Assembly: GCA_052148715.1 (NCBI GenBank)
Contig: JBKQHQ010000133.1
Coordinates: 1-64,000, forward strand
DNA length: 64,000 nt
Origin: JBKQHQ01 sp052148715
Lineage (GTDB): Bacteria > Pseudomonadota > Alphaproteobacteria > Rhizobiales > Xanthobacteraceae
Direction: 5' to 3'
The position numbers and the translations under genes are program-made. A model generated the notes under the pieces. That model searched no databases. It worked only from the letters and a program-made list of their open reading frames with translations, and was not told the DNA's origin. Every line of letters starts with the position of its first letter. The stretch's first letter is position 1. This document shows, piece by piece, positions 16,824 to 25,647 of this stretch.

Positions 16824-18407
16824 ATGACCGATATGCCCACGGTGGACCCGGCCGAGACCAGCCCGCGCGCGCCGCAGGAGCCGGCACCGAAGCGAGCACC
16901 TTCCGATCAACCCGTTCGCGCGGTGCGCTCGGACAGCCTCGCGCCGGCCGCCTCGGTCGTCGACCACGCACTCGTGCGTTCGGTCATGGTCGGGCTCATG
17001 CTCGCGATGTTTCTGAGCGCGCTCGAGCAATCGATCGTGGCACCAGCGCTCCCGACGATCGGGCGAAGCTTGTCCGACATCGAGAACCTTTCGTGGGTGG
17101 TCACCGCCTATCTGTTGAGCGCGACCGCGGTCACGCCGCTGTTCGGCAAGCTGTCGGATATCTACGGCCGCCGGGTCATATTGCTGATCGCGATCGGCAT
17201 TTTCATTGCCGGATCGATCGCCTGCGCGCTGGCGCCGACAATGCTGACCCTGATCATCGCGCGCGGCGCGCAAGGGCTGGGCGGGGGCGGGATCCTGCCG
17301 CTCGCGCAAACGATCATCGCCGACCTGCTGTCGCCGCGCGAGCGCCCGCGCTATCAGAGCTATTCCGCGATCGCTTTCGTCTCCGCGAGCATTCTCGGTC
17401 CGGTGATCGGCGGGTTCCTCACCGATCAACTGCACTGGTCGCTGATTTTTTGGATCAACGTGCCGCTCGGGGCCGCTGCGATGCTGATGACCGATCGCAC
17501 GTTGCGGCGGTTGCCGCGCCATGAGCGGCCGCATCGGCTCGACCTGATCGGCGCGGTACTGATGCTCGGCGCCGCGGTCGCGCTGATGCTGGCGCTCAAT
17601 TGGGGCGGAACGCGCTATGCATGGAGCTCGACGCCGATCCTTGCCTTGATCGCGGTTTCGGTCCTGCTGTGGATCTCGTTCGCCTTGCGGCTGGTCGTGG
17701 CGCCGGAGCCCTTCATTCCGACGACCATGCTGCGTGATCCGGTGGTCGGCGCGATCATCGCCGCCGGATTCTTCAGCATCGGCACTATCGTCGGCCTTAC
17801 GATCTACCTACCGCTCTATTTCCAGCTGGCCCTCGGGCTGAGCGCCAGCGCGTCCGGTTTGGCGTTGATCTCGTTCATGGCCGGCAGCGTGATCGGCTCG
17901 GTGATTGCCGGCCGGCTGGTCGCCCAGCTCGCGCGCTACAAGCGGGTGCCGATGGTTGGGCTGGTGCTTGCCTTTGCCATGCTCGCCGCGTTCGCGGCGA
18001 GGCCGGGCGAATTGTCGGTCGCCGAGGTTTCCGCCTTGCTGGCGGTCGGCGGTTTGGGCCTCGGTACGATGTATCCGATAACGACCTTGCTCATGCAGAA
18101 TGCGGTGCCGCTGCACCAGGTCGGCACCGCCACCGGAACGCTCAATTTCTTTCGTTTGCTCGGCGGTGCAATCATCGTTGCGGCGTTCGGCGCCATCGTC
18201 CTTGGCGCCTTCGGCGCGTCCGACGCTCGGTTTGCGCACGGTACCCTGATCGGGGCGGGGCGATTGTCCCACGCAGATTTTGCCGCCAAATTCCGTTGGG
18301 TATTCGTTGCGGCTGCCGTGTTTCTATCCGCCGCGCTGCTCGCCGTGATGCTCGTGCACGAGCGGCCTCTGCGCGGGCCGCCCCTGCGACGGGGCTCGAG
18401 CGAATAA
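16824..18407 (+). CDS. DHA2 family (EmrB/QacA-like) MFS drug-type exporter
   Basis: This 527-residue inner-membrane protein is a proton-driven exporter of the 14-segment DHA2 family. After a Pro-rich cytoplasmic N-terminus of about 50 residues, the segments begin at SVMVGLMLAMFLSALEQSIV. Family motifs are LSWVVTAYLLSATAVTPLFG with the following GKLSDIYGRR (motif A) and FWINVPLGAA. Substrates cannot be told from sequence. It lies upstream of pta-ackA and is clearly paralogous to the exporter downstream of ackA, especially over the first 220 membrane residues. No membrane-fusion (EmrA) partner is present. Confidence 0.93.
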   Translation: MTDMPTVDPAETSPRAPQEPAPKRAPSDQPVRAVRSDSLAPAASVVDHALVRSVMVGLMLAMFLSALEQSIVAPALPTIGRSLSDIENLSWVVTAYLLSATAVTPLFGKLSDIYGRRVILLIAIGIFIAGSIACALAPTMLTLIIARGAQGLGGGGILPLAQTIIADLLSPRERPRYQSYSAIAFVSASILGPVIGGFLTDQLHWSLIFWINVPLGAAAMLMTDRTLRRLPRHERPHRLDLIGAVLMLGAAVALMLALNWGGTRYAWSSTPILALIAVSVLLWISFALRLVVAPEPFIPTTMLRDPVVGAIIAAGFFSIGTIVGLTIYLPLYFQLALGLSASASGLALISFMAGSVIGSVIAGRLVAQLARYKRVPMVGLVLAFAMLAAFAARPGELSVAEVSALLAVGGLGLGTMYPITTLLMQNAVPLHQVGTATGTLNFFRLLGGAIIVAAFGAIVLGAFGASDARFAHGTLIGAGRLSHADFAAKFRWVFVAAAVFLSAALLAVMLVHERPLRGPPLRRGSSE

Positions 18408-18568
18408 GGTGGGACGGGTGGCGGGCCCGCGAACGATGAACTCACCAATCGGTCGACGGTAGTTCGGCGGGAAGGTGCCGATCGCGCCTTGATCGCGATC
18501 AATGCGCGTTTCGAACATACGCGTGAAAAAATTATGGTACATGGTCGAAGTCGTGGCGGGATACACCC

Positions 18569-19522
18569 ATGAGCGAGGCGCGCGAGCATCGGCATTACAA
18601 TGAGCTGATCTACCGCTGCCACGGGCTGGCGCCGGTGCGCACCGCGGTTGCGCATCCGTGCGATGAGAGCTCGCTCACCGGAGCCGTACAGGCGGCGGCG
18701 GCGAAAATCATCAAGCCGACATTGGTTGGGCCCCGGGAGCGGATCCAGAAACTCGCGGCGTCGCTTAATCTCGACATCGCCGGTTTGCCGATCGTCGATC
18801 AGCCGCACAGTCATGCGGCAGCCGAGAAGGCCGTGACGCTGGTTCGTTTGGGCGAGGCCGATGCGCTGATGAAGGGCAGTCTGCATACCGACGAGCTGAT
18901 GGCCGAAGTCGTGCGCAAGGACACCGGGATCCGCACCGCGAGGCGGATAAGCCATGTCTTCATCATGGACGTGCCCACTTACCCCAAGCCGCTGTTCATC
19001 ACTGACGCGGCAATCAACATCGGACCAACGCTCGAGGACAAAGTCGATATCGTGCAGAACGCCATCGAGCTTGCCCAGGCCTTGGGAATCGGGACGCCGA
19101 AAGTCGCCATCCTCTCGGCGGTCGAAACCATCAACTCCAAGATCCGCTCGACGGTCGACGCCGCGGCCTTGTGCAAAATGGCCGAGCGCGGCCAAATCAC
19201 GGGGGGGATGCTTGACGGGCCGCTCGCCTTGGACAACGCCATCAGTCGCGAAGCGGCGGCGATCAAACACATCACATCGCCGGTCGCCGGTGATGCGGAT
19301 ATCCTTCTGGTGCCCGACCTCGAGGCCGGCAACATGCTGGCCAAGGAGCTGACCTTCCTCGCCGACGCCGACGCGGCCGGCATCGTGCTCGGCGCGCGCG
19401 TGCCGATCATCCTGACCAGTCGTGCCGACAATGTCCGCACCCGCATGGCGAGCTGCGCGGTTGCGGCGTTGTACGCGCATGCTCGGCGCATGGCAGCCGC
19501 CCACGTCGGGCAAGGCGACTGA
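18569..19522 (+). CDS. pta: Phosphate acetyltransferase (short Pta type)
   Basis: This 317-residue enzyme interconverts acetyl-CoA plus phosphate and acetyl phosphate plus CoA. It corresponds to the single catalytic domain found in short Pta and phosphate butyryltransferases. Motifs include the NIGPTLEDKVDIVQNAIELA stretch, VAILSAVETINSKI, GMLDGPLALDNAIS and ADILLVPDLEAGNMLAKEL. Tight linkage to ackA (eight-base gap) makes acetyl-CoA the likely substrate, though a butyryl or propionyl preference cannot be ruled out. The unit can make ATP from acetyl-CoA or activate acetate, and sets the acetyl phosphate pool. The start is ATG 18569. Confidence 0.92.
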   Translation: MSEAREHRHYNELIYRCHGLAPVRTAVAHPCDESSLTGAVQAAAAKIIKPTLVGPRERIQKLAASLNLDIAGLPIVDQPHSHAAAEKAVTLVRLGEADALMKGSLHTDELMAEVVRKDTGIRTARRISHVFIMDVPTYPKPLFITDAAINIGPTLEDKVDIVQNAIELAQALGIGTPKVAILSAVETINSKIRSTVDAAALCKMAERGQITGGMLDGPLALDNAISREAAAIKHITSPVAGDADILLVPDLEAGNMLAKELTFLADADAAGIVLGARVPIILTSRADNVRTRMASCAVAALYAHARRMAAAHVGQGD

Positions 19523-19530
19523 ACAATTCA

Positions 19531-20733
19531 ATGCGTGAACCGGTCCTCGTCATCAATGCAGGTTCGTCCAGCATCAAATTTTCGGTGTTCGAGACCGGGC
19601 CCGATCGCGCGCTATCGGCGGGCGCCCATGGCCAGGTCGAGGGCATCGGCACAGCGCCGCACCTGGAGGTCGCCGACGCTCGCGGCAACAAGCTCGCTGA
19701 CGAGACGGTCACGACCAGCGGGCACGAGGGCGCCATCGCGGCGATCCATGACTGGTTCGCGGCGCATGTCGGCAACGAGGCGAGCTTCGACGGGGTTGGC
19801 CACCGGGTCGTGCACGGCGGGATGGCCTTTGCTGAGCCGACCCGCATCGATGCGGGGGTGATCGCCCGACTGCGAGAGCTCGTGCCGCTCGCGCCACTGC
19901 ATCAGCCGCACGCCATTGCGGCCATCGAGGCGGTGGCAGGGGTCGCGCCGCGCTTGCCGCAAGTCGCCTGCTTCGACACGATGTTCCACCGCCATCAGCC
20001 GATCGTGGCACAAGAATTCGCGCTGCCGCGCGATCTGACAGAGAAGGGCGTGCGGCGCTACGGCTTTCATGGCATCTCGTATGAATACATCGCTTCGGTG
20101 CTGCCCGCGGTCGCACCCGAATGCGCTCGCGGCAAGGTCGTCGTGGCCCATCTCGGCAACGGCGCCAGCATGTGTGCGATTGCGCAGGGCCGCAGCGTCG
20201 CCAGCACGATGGGTTTCACGGCGCTCGACGGCTTGCCGATGGGAACGCGCACGGGATCCCTCGATCCGGGCGTCATTCTCTATCTGCTGGCGCAGGAGAA
20301 AATGGCCGTCAACGCGGTGGAGAAGCTCCTTTACGAGCGCTCCGGCTTGCTCGGCGTGTCTGGCATTTCCAGCGACATGCGGACCTTGCTGGCGAGTCAT
20401 GCGCCGGCGGCCCGACAGGCAATCGACCTCTTCGTCTACCGCATCGGACGCGAGCTCGGTTCGCTGGCCGCGGCCTTGGGCGGGCTTGACGCGCTGGTTT
20501 TCACCGCCGGCATCGGCGAGCACGCTGCCGAAATCCGCGCCCGCGTCTGTCAGGACGCAGCATGGCTCGGCGTCGCGCTCGACCAGGACGCCAACGCCAA
20601 AGGCGGCCCGCGTATCACGAGGGTAGGCGCGGCCGTTTCTGCATGGGTGGTGCCGACCGACGAGAACCTGATGATCGCCCGGCATACCCGCGCGCTGCTC
20701 GACCGTGATACAGCGGCGCGCGGCGATCAGTAA
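19531..20733 (+). CDS. ackA: Acetate kinase
   Basis: This 400-residue cytoplasmic kinase of the ASKHA fold transfers phosphate between ATP and acetate. Signatures are all present: VLVINAGSSSIKFSVFE at the N-terminus, ACFDTMFH around residue 150, RRYGFHGISYEYI, HLGNGASMCAI, the substrate-site DGLPMGTRTGSLDPGVI, and FTAGIGEHAAEIR near the C-terminus. Length is normal. It starts eight bases after pta and forms the Pta-AckA pathway with it. In rhizobia this pair commonly serves phosphoketolase-derived acetyl phosphate; no phosphoketolase gene lies in the window. Confidence 0.96.
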   Translation: MREPVLVINAGSSSIKFSVFETGPDRALSAGAHGQVEGIGTAPHLEVADARGNKLADETVTTSGHEGAIAAIHDWFAAHVGNEASFDGVGHRVVHGGMAFAEPTRIDAGVIARLRELVPLAPLHQPHAIAAIEAVAGVAPRLPQVACFDTMFHRHQPIVAQEFALPRDLTEKGVRRYGFHGISYEYIASVLPAVAPECARGKVVVAHLGNGASMCAIAQGRSVASTMGFTALDGLPMGTRTGSLDPGVILYLLAQEKMAVNAVEKLLYERSGLLGVSGISSDMRTLLASHAPAARQAIDLFVYRIGRELGSLAAALGGLDALVFTAGIGEHAAEIRARVCQDAAWLGVALDQDANAKGGPRITRVGAAVSAWVVPTDENLMIARHTRALLDRDTAARGDQ

Positions 20734-20876
20734 GAGGCCCCGATTGCGCCATTCACGCGACTTGCCCGACGTAATTCATAGCTGTACCGCGGTCTCGGGC
20801 ATTGCGTTCATACAATGGCGGCGCAATGTTCGTGCGTCGAACACCGGAATGTCGGCGCCGAAGCCGAAGGAGAGCA

Positions 20877-22454
20877 ATGAGGGCGTTGCAAGAGGGGGCG
20901 CAAAGCCGCACGGCGGGCGATGAGAGGGGCGGGGGGCCGGAGCCGATCAGCGCTGATGTCAAGCCATTGAGCCGGGCCGAGGTCCGCACCATCTTTCTCG
21001 GCCTCATGCTGGCGATGTTTCTCGCCGCGCTCAACCAGACCATCATTTCAACGGCGCTGCCGACCATCGGACGCGAGTTCGGTGACTTCGAGAATCTGTC
21101 CTGGGTGGTGACTGCCTATCTGCTCACCTCGACGGCGGTCGCCCCGCTCTACGGCAAGCTCAGCGACATTCATGGCCGGCGTGCGATGATGCTGACCGGA
21201 ATCGGCATCTTCGTCGCCGGCTCCGCCGCCTGCGCGGCAGCGCCGAACATGACGCTTCTGGTCGTTGGACGGGCGCTGCAGGGCATCGGCGGCGGCGGAA
21301 TTCTTCCCCTTGGCCAGGCCATCATGGCCGACACCGTCTCGCCGCGCGAGCGTGGGCGTTATCAGGCGTTCATGGGCACGGTCTGGGTGAGTGCCGGCGT
21401 TCTTGGCCCGGTGCTCGGAGGCTCTCTCGCCGAGCACTTGCATTGGTCGGTCGTGTTCTGGATCAACGTGCCGCTCGGCTTGGCGGCGGCGATGATCAGT
21501 CATCAGACATTGAAGCGCCTGCCGCGGCACGATCGTCCGCACCAGCTCGACCTCGTCGGTGCCGCCCTGATGATGGCTGCGGCGGTCGCGCTGATGTTGG
21601 TGCTGACTTGGGGCGGCACCAGGTTTTCCTGGAGCTCACCCGTGATCGTGGGACTCATTGCCCTGTCGATCGTGCTGTCCGTCGGGTTTTTCTGGTGGCT
21701 GACACGGGCGCCCGAGCCATTCTTGCCCATCCCGGTGCTCAAGAATCCGGTCATGCGCATGGGCACTGCCGCTACGTCCTTCGCCATGAGCGCGTCGATC
21801 GGGCTGACCATCTTCGTGCCGCTCTATTTCGAGTTCGTCCACAAGCTCAGCGCCAGCGATTCCGGCCTCGCTTTGATTCCGCTTGCCGCTTTGACGACGC
21901 CGGGCTCGGTCTTTTCGGGCCAAGTCATGATGCGGCAGCAGCGGTACAAATGGGTGCCGATCGTCATGCTCTTGGTTGCGATCGCGGGGCTCGCGCTGTT
22001 GATCTGGCGGCCTGCCCTTCCGCTCGTCGTCGTGATGGGACTGCTGGGCATGACCAGTATCGCCATCGGCAGCGTCTATCCGGTGGCGACCGTGTCGATC
22101 CAGAATGCTGTTCCGCACCATCAGGTCGGCGTTGCCATGGGGGCCATGAATTTCTTTCGGGCGCTTGCCAGTGCCTTTGCGGTCGCCGCGATGGGCGCGA
22201 TCGTGCTCGCCGGGTTCGGAGTAGCGCCCGAGCGCGGCATCCGCGCGTCGGCGTCGATCATGGCGGCGACGGCGGGCGGAATGGGCGACCGCGCCGAGCA
22301 TGTGTTCAGCATGGTGTTCATGGCCGGGGCCGTGTGCCTGGCGCTCGCGCTGGCCGCGGTCGTGGTGATGGAAGAGCGGCCGCTGCGCGGAGCCACGAAC
22401 TCCTCCCGCGTACCCGCCGTTGCAGGCGATCCTGCCTCGGCTCCGGCGGAGTAG
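20877..22454 (+). CDS. DHA2 family (EmrB/QacA-like) MFS exporter, paralogue
   Basis: From the ATG at 20877 (GGAGAG just upstream) the product has 525 residues and 14 predicted membrane segments starting at VRTIFLGLMLAMFLAALNQT. It shares LSWVVTAYLL, the GKLSDIHGRR motif A and FWINVPLGLA with the exporter at 16824, and many positions between, so the two are paralogues flanking pta-ackA. The frame is open 75 bases upstream, but that part is Arg-rich and has no ribosome site. The substrate is unknown. It ends five bases before the convergent methyltransferase gene. Confidence 0.93.
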   Translation: MRALQEGAQSRTAGDERGGGPEPISADVKPLSRAEVRTIFLGLMLAMFLAALNQTIISTALPTIGREFGDFENLSWVVTAYLLTSTAVAPLYGKLSDIHGRRAMMLTGIGIFVAGSAACAAAPNMTLLVVGRALQGIGGGGILPLGQAIMADTVSPRERGRYQAFMGTVWVSAGVLGPVLGGSLAEHLHWSVVFWINVPLGLAAAMISHQTLKRLPRHDRPHQLDLVGAALMMAAAVALMLVLTWGGTRFSWSSPVIVGLIALSIVLSVGFFWWLTRAPEPFLPIPVLKNPVMRMGTAATSFAMSASIGLTIFVPLYFEFVHKLSASDSGLALIPLAALTTPGSVFSGQVMMRQQRYKWVPIVMLLVAIAGLALLIWRPALPLVVVMGLLGMTSIAIGSVYPVATVSIQNAVPHHQVGVAMGAMNFFRALASAFAVAAMGAIVLAGFGVAPERGIRASASIMAATAGGMGDRAEHVFSMVFMAGAVCLALALAAVVVMEERPLRGATNSSRVPAVAGDPASAPAE

Positions 22455-22459
22455 CGTTG

Positions 22460-23065
22460 TTACTTTCTTGCCGTGAGGTCGATCAGCGCCGACATGCCCG
22501 CATGTCCGCTTCCCTCGCTGATCTCGCTGTCGTGCTCATTGATCTCGAGGAATGACAAGTCGCCAAAAGCCTCTTCGAGCATGGCGCGCGTGTAAAGCTG
22601 GACGATGTCGGAAGGCCCGCCGGTCCGGTACTTGAGCTGCTCGGGTCGGTAGCCTTGCATGAGAATCCACCCGCCCGGTCTGAGCGCGCGCTTCATGCTG
22701 GCAAAGATCCGCGGACGCTCGGTCGGACTGAAGAATTGTATAAAGATGGCAACGATCACATCAAACCGATCCTGCGGCCAGGTCCAGCGCGTGAGATCCG
22801 CTTGCTCGGTACGCATAGCCACGCCCCGCTCTGCGGCAAGCGCTTGCGCTTTTGCGAGCGCCGTCGGCGAGAAGTCGATCGAGAGCACATCGAGCCCCTG
22901 CTCGGCGAGCCAAACGCCGTTGCGCCCCTCGCCGTCGGCGATCGACAGGGCCGTTTGACCCGCGCGCAAGCGGTGGGCTTGACTACGCAAGAAGGCATTC
23001 GGCGCCGTACCAAACAAATAGCCAGGCGCGGCAAACCTCGATTCCCAACGTTCCAATTCGGACAT
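22460..23065 (-). CDS. Class I SAM-dependent methyltransferase
   Basis: This 201-residue cytoplasmic protein has a Rossmann-type methyltransferase fold. Motif I is ALSIADGEGRNGVWLAEQG, with the acidic end of strand 2 in VLSIDFSPTAL. The post-motif region FDVIVAIFIQFFSPTERPRI and ALRPGGWILMQGY complete the core. The N-terminal ERWESRFAAPGYLFGTAPNAFL resembles the TehB/thiopurine-type subgroup that acts on small molecules, so a detoxifying role is possible but unproven. It converges on the exporter at 20877. Confidence 0.9.
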   Translation of the reverse strand: MSELERWESRFAAPGYLFGTAPNAFLRSQAHRLRAGQTALSIADGEGRNGVWLAEQGLDVLSIDFSPTALAKAQALAAERGVAMRTEQADLTRWTWPQDRFDVIVAIFIQFFSPTERPRIFASMKRALRPGGWILMQGYRPEQLKYRTGGPSDIVQLYTRAMLEEAFGDLSFLEINEHDSEISEGSGHAGMSALIDLTARK

Positions 23066-23203
23066 GCATCATTCCCTGCGCGGCATCGCGTCGTGATATC
23101 CAAGGCGCCGCGGTTCCCAAGCGGCCAAGATTGTCGCAACCGAGCATTCATGTTCGCGCCGGCGAGGGCCGCGAGCGAAATGACGAGGTCTGCTCAAGTA
23201 GCG

Positions 23204-24055
23204 CTATTTTGCGCAGAAAGCGACCATGGGCGCGCGATTGCCGGTGCCGCAGGAGACATTTCGCGGGCTGTTGAGCAGAGCCGGTGCTTTCTTCGGGCAA
23301 AAGGCGCTCAGCGCCACTTCGCCTTGCGCGCATTCGACGGTGCACTCCTGATTATCCGTGCAGTCTTGCTGCACTTGGCGGATGCGTGGGCCGGCGTCAG
23401 CGTGCTCGGCTTGCGTCGCGGCGGGGCCCTGAGGCCCGCGTGGTCCTGGCTCGCCGCGCGCACCCGCGAGTCCCTGTGGTCCTGCCGGGCCTGGCTCGCC
23501 CTTCGCGCCTTGCGGGCCCGGGGGCCCGGGCGGGCCGGCTTGCCCGCGCGCGCCTTGAGGTCCTTGCGGTCCCGCGGGGCCCGGCTCACCCTTTGCGCCT
23601 TGCGGCCCGGCAGGTCCAGACGGTCCGGCTTCGCCGCGTTCGCCCTGGGGCCCGGCGGGGCCTTGCACGCCTGGCTCGCCTTGTGGCCCAGCCGGGCCCT
23701 GCAAGACCAGCGACTTCGAGTGCTCGGGGCTCGGCCGCCCCCGCTTACTTTCGGCAACATGCACGCGGGTCGTTTTGCAATGAGCAACGAGCGCATTGCG
23801 TCTGTTCACGCCGGCTTTGAGACGGATGACGCAACGACTTGGATGATAGCGAAGATGGAATACGAAGCGGCGGTGCCGATTGCTATGGGCTGTGAAGCGC
23901 CCATCGAGCGTAACACGCTCGTGCCGCGCCGGCGTGTGTCCGGAAACGATCAGGACTCCGGCGACAATTTTGGCATGATTGAGGGTGATCCGAGCGGACG
24001 CGGGCGCGCTCGGTAGCAGCAGACAAGCAACCAAAAGCACCAACGCAAGACGCAT
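23204..24055 (-). CDS. Secreted collagen-like protein with 31 Gly-X-Y triplets
   Basis: The product has 283 residues. A signal peptide (residues 1-21, hydrophobic core LALVLLVACLLLP, AxA-like cleavage at PASA) precedes a basic domain of about 95 residues with three cysteines or fewer. Residues 120-212 are 31 uninterrupted Gly-X-Y triplets, mostly GPA, GPQ, GEP, GAK and GAR, with charged pairs typical of bacterial collagens. A C-terminal domain of about 70 residues follows with six cysteines (QQDC, QEC, VEC, AFC, VSC, AFC). The layout predicts a secreted trimeric stalk with a disulfide-bonded head. The role is unknown: surface adhesion or spore-coat-like structures are the known uses elsewhere. 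The repeat occupies 23420-23698. Confidence 0.88.
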   Translation of the reverse strand: MRLALVLLVACLLLPSAPASARITLNHAKIVAGVLIVSGHTPARHERVTLDGRFTAHSNRHRRFVFHLRYHPSRCVIRLKAGVNRRNALVAHCKTTRVHVAESKRGRPSPEHSKSLVLQGPAGPQGEPGVQGPAGPQGERGEAGPSGPAGPQGAKGEPGPAGPQGPQGARGQAGPPGPPGPQGAKGEPGPAGPQGLAGARGEPGPRGPQGPAATQAEHADAGPRIRQVQQDCTDNQECTVECAQGEVALSAFCPKKAPALLNSPRNVSCGTGNRAPMVAFCAK

Positions 24056-24641
24056 ACGTCATCCCCACCGGATAGAACCCCTCCACGCGGCAATGGATTG
24101 GACGACAATGGATTAAGTGTGACCGGGCGTGGCTTGTTCCCGGACCACTGTCCTGTCGGCCGTGCTTGCAATCGCCACGATTGCAGGCAGGTCACGTTAC
24201 AGTCGAAGCTGCCCCTAATGCACGAGACTTGTTGAGGGTTCTGATGCGATCATGATCAAGCGGTGGAGCGCGGGTACGTTGCCGCAGCTGCGGCTTTTGT
24301 TTGGTCCGGTCGACCAGCTGACAACGCCGATCAGCAACCGCTTGTTTACTCGCGATGTCGAAGACCGGCGCACCGGTATCTCCGGTGCATCCTTAGCCTG
24401 CACAGCGGCCCGACCATCGCGGGGCGCGACGCTGATACGATGAGCCGGCGTGCCAGAGGGTATGGCGAACGGCCGACTGATTTGTTATGGCCTCGTCAAT
24501 TGGCCGCGGGCCGGGCCGATCCGGGCGAATTTCCTGTGAACCATCGCGGATTCAATGCGTTACAAGGGATTCATGACTCGACAAAGGGCGCGCCTGCGTC
24601 CATTCATACATGGTTCACCGGGGTTGCCTGATAGTGTGTCC
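24056..24641. other. Intergenic region upstream of feu-like genes
   Basis: I see no convincing gene in these 586 bases. The few open frames are short, lack ribosome sites and have no family resemblance. The region must hold the collagen-like gene's promoter and the one for the small periplasmic gene at 24642. Confidence 0.5.
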
Positions 24642-24956
24642 ATGGCAGCGTTGAGGCTCTTCGTCATTGCCGGGCTTGCCGCCGCCACGCTAACGCCGAG
24701 CCTGGCGGACGAGACGCCGCATCGCGTCTGTTTGTCTAAGGACCAGCAACGTGAGGAGATCGCAAGCGGCCAGGTGGTTAAGCTCGAAGCGGCGCTTCGC
24801 TCGGTCGAGGGCCGCAGGCGCGGCGATGTCATCAATGCGCGTCTGTGCCGGGGCGCCAAAGGTCTTGTTTATGTGCTGACAGTCCTCGCCGGCGATGGCA
24901 AGGTAACGCGCGTCACGATCGATGCCACGAATGGTACACTGATCGGCAGGCGCTGA
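24642..24956 (+). CDS. Small periplasmic PepSY-like protein, candidate FeuN
   Basis: From the ATG at 24642 the product has 104 residues. A signal peptide (hydrophobic core RLFVIAGLAAATLTP, cleavage near SLADE) leaves about 80 mature residues. The C-terminal half, LVYVLTVLAGDGKVTRVTID followed by ATNGTLIGRR, is the beta-strand and turn pattern of a PepSY unit. It sits 19 bases upstream of the FeuP-like regulator. In Sinorhizobium meliloti the small periplasmic protein FeuN is encoded at this place and restrains the kinase FeuQ, so orthology is likely but inferred from position, size and localisation. The longer open frame upstream contains no signal peptide. Confidence 0.8.
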   Translation: MAALRLFVIAGLAAATLTPSLADETPHRVCLSKDQQREEIASGQVVKLEAALRSVEGRRRGDVINARLCRGAKGLVYVLTVLAGDGKVTRVTIDATNGTLIGRR

Positions 24957-24975
24957 GTTTCAGGAGATTAAGTCC

Positions 24976-25647
24976 GTGCGTCTCCTCGTGATCGAGGACG
25001 ATCCCGACCTCAACCGACAGCTGGCGACGGCGCTGACCGATGCCGGCTATGTGGTTGACCGCGCCTTCGATGGGGAAGAAGGCCATTACCTAGGCGAGAG
25101 CGAGCCCTACGACGCGGTGATCCTCGACATCGGCTTGCCGAAGATGGACGGCATCTCGGTCTTGGAAGCGTGGCGCCGAGCGGGGCGGGCGATGCCGGTC
25201 CTGATCCTAACGGCGCGCGATCGCTGGAGCGACAAGGTCCAGGGATTTGACGCCGGCGCCGACGACTACGTCGCCAAGCCGTTTCACCTCGAGGAGGTGC
25301 TTGCCCGCATTCGGGCGCTGCTCCGCCGCTCGGCCGGTCACGCCAAGAGCGAATTCAATTGCGGCCCGGTTCGGCTCGATACCCGCACCGGGCGCGTGAC
25401 GGTAGACGGCAATCCGGTCAAGCTCACCTCGCACGAATACCGCCTCCTGTCGTATTTGATGCATCACACCGGCCGCGTCGTGTCGCGTACCGAGCTCGTC
25501 GAGCACCTCTACGATCAGGACTTCGACCGGGATTCCAACACGATCGAAGTATTCGTCGGCCGCATTCGCAAGAAGCTCGGCGTCGACGTTATTCAAACGG
25601 TGCGCGGCCTCGGCTATCTGCTCACGCCGCCGAGCGATGCGCGCTAA
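24976..25647 (+). CDS. feuP: FeuP-like OmpR/PhoP family response regulator
   Basis: This 223-residue DNA-binding regulator has a receiver domain (residues 1-115) with phospho-acceptor Asp51, acidic pair Glu7/Asp8, and Lys in VAKPF. A winged-helix C-terminal domain follows (RLLSYLMHHTGRVVSRTELV, then NTIEVFVGRIRKKLGVDVIQ). The start is GTG with AGGAG upstream. The gene order small periplasmic protein, regulator, kinase matches feuN-feuP-feuQ of rhizobia, where FeuP activates cyclic beta-glucan export genes under low osmolarity. The next gene overlaps by 11 bases. A PhoP-like role in envelope or cation sensing is the alternative. Confidence 0.88.
   Translation: MRLLVIEDDPDLNRQLATALTDAGYVVDRAFDGEEGHYLGESEPYDAVILDIGLPKMDGISVLEAWRRAGRAMPVLILTARDRWSDKVQGFDAGADDYVAKPFHLEEVLARIRALLRRSAGHAKSEFNCGPVRLDTRTGRVTVDGNPVKLTSHEYRLLSYLMHHTGRVVSRTELVEHLYDQDFDRDSNTIEVFVGRIRKKLGVDVIQTVRGLGYLLTPPSDAR

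Noticed and set aside
17936..19531. A 531-codon frame antisense to the first exporter and pta
   Set aside because: Composition is Arg/His-rich without motifs, and it runs across two clear genes and a promoter gap.
23420..23698. CRISPR or satellite array suggested by the repeated DNA
   Set aside because: The repeats are nine-base Gly-X-Y codon units in frame inside a secreted protein, without spacers.
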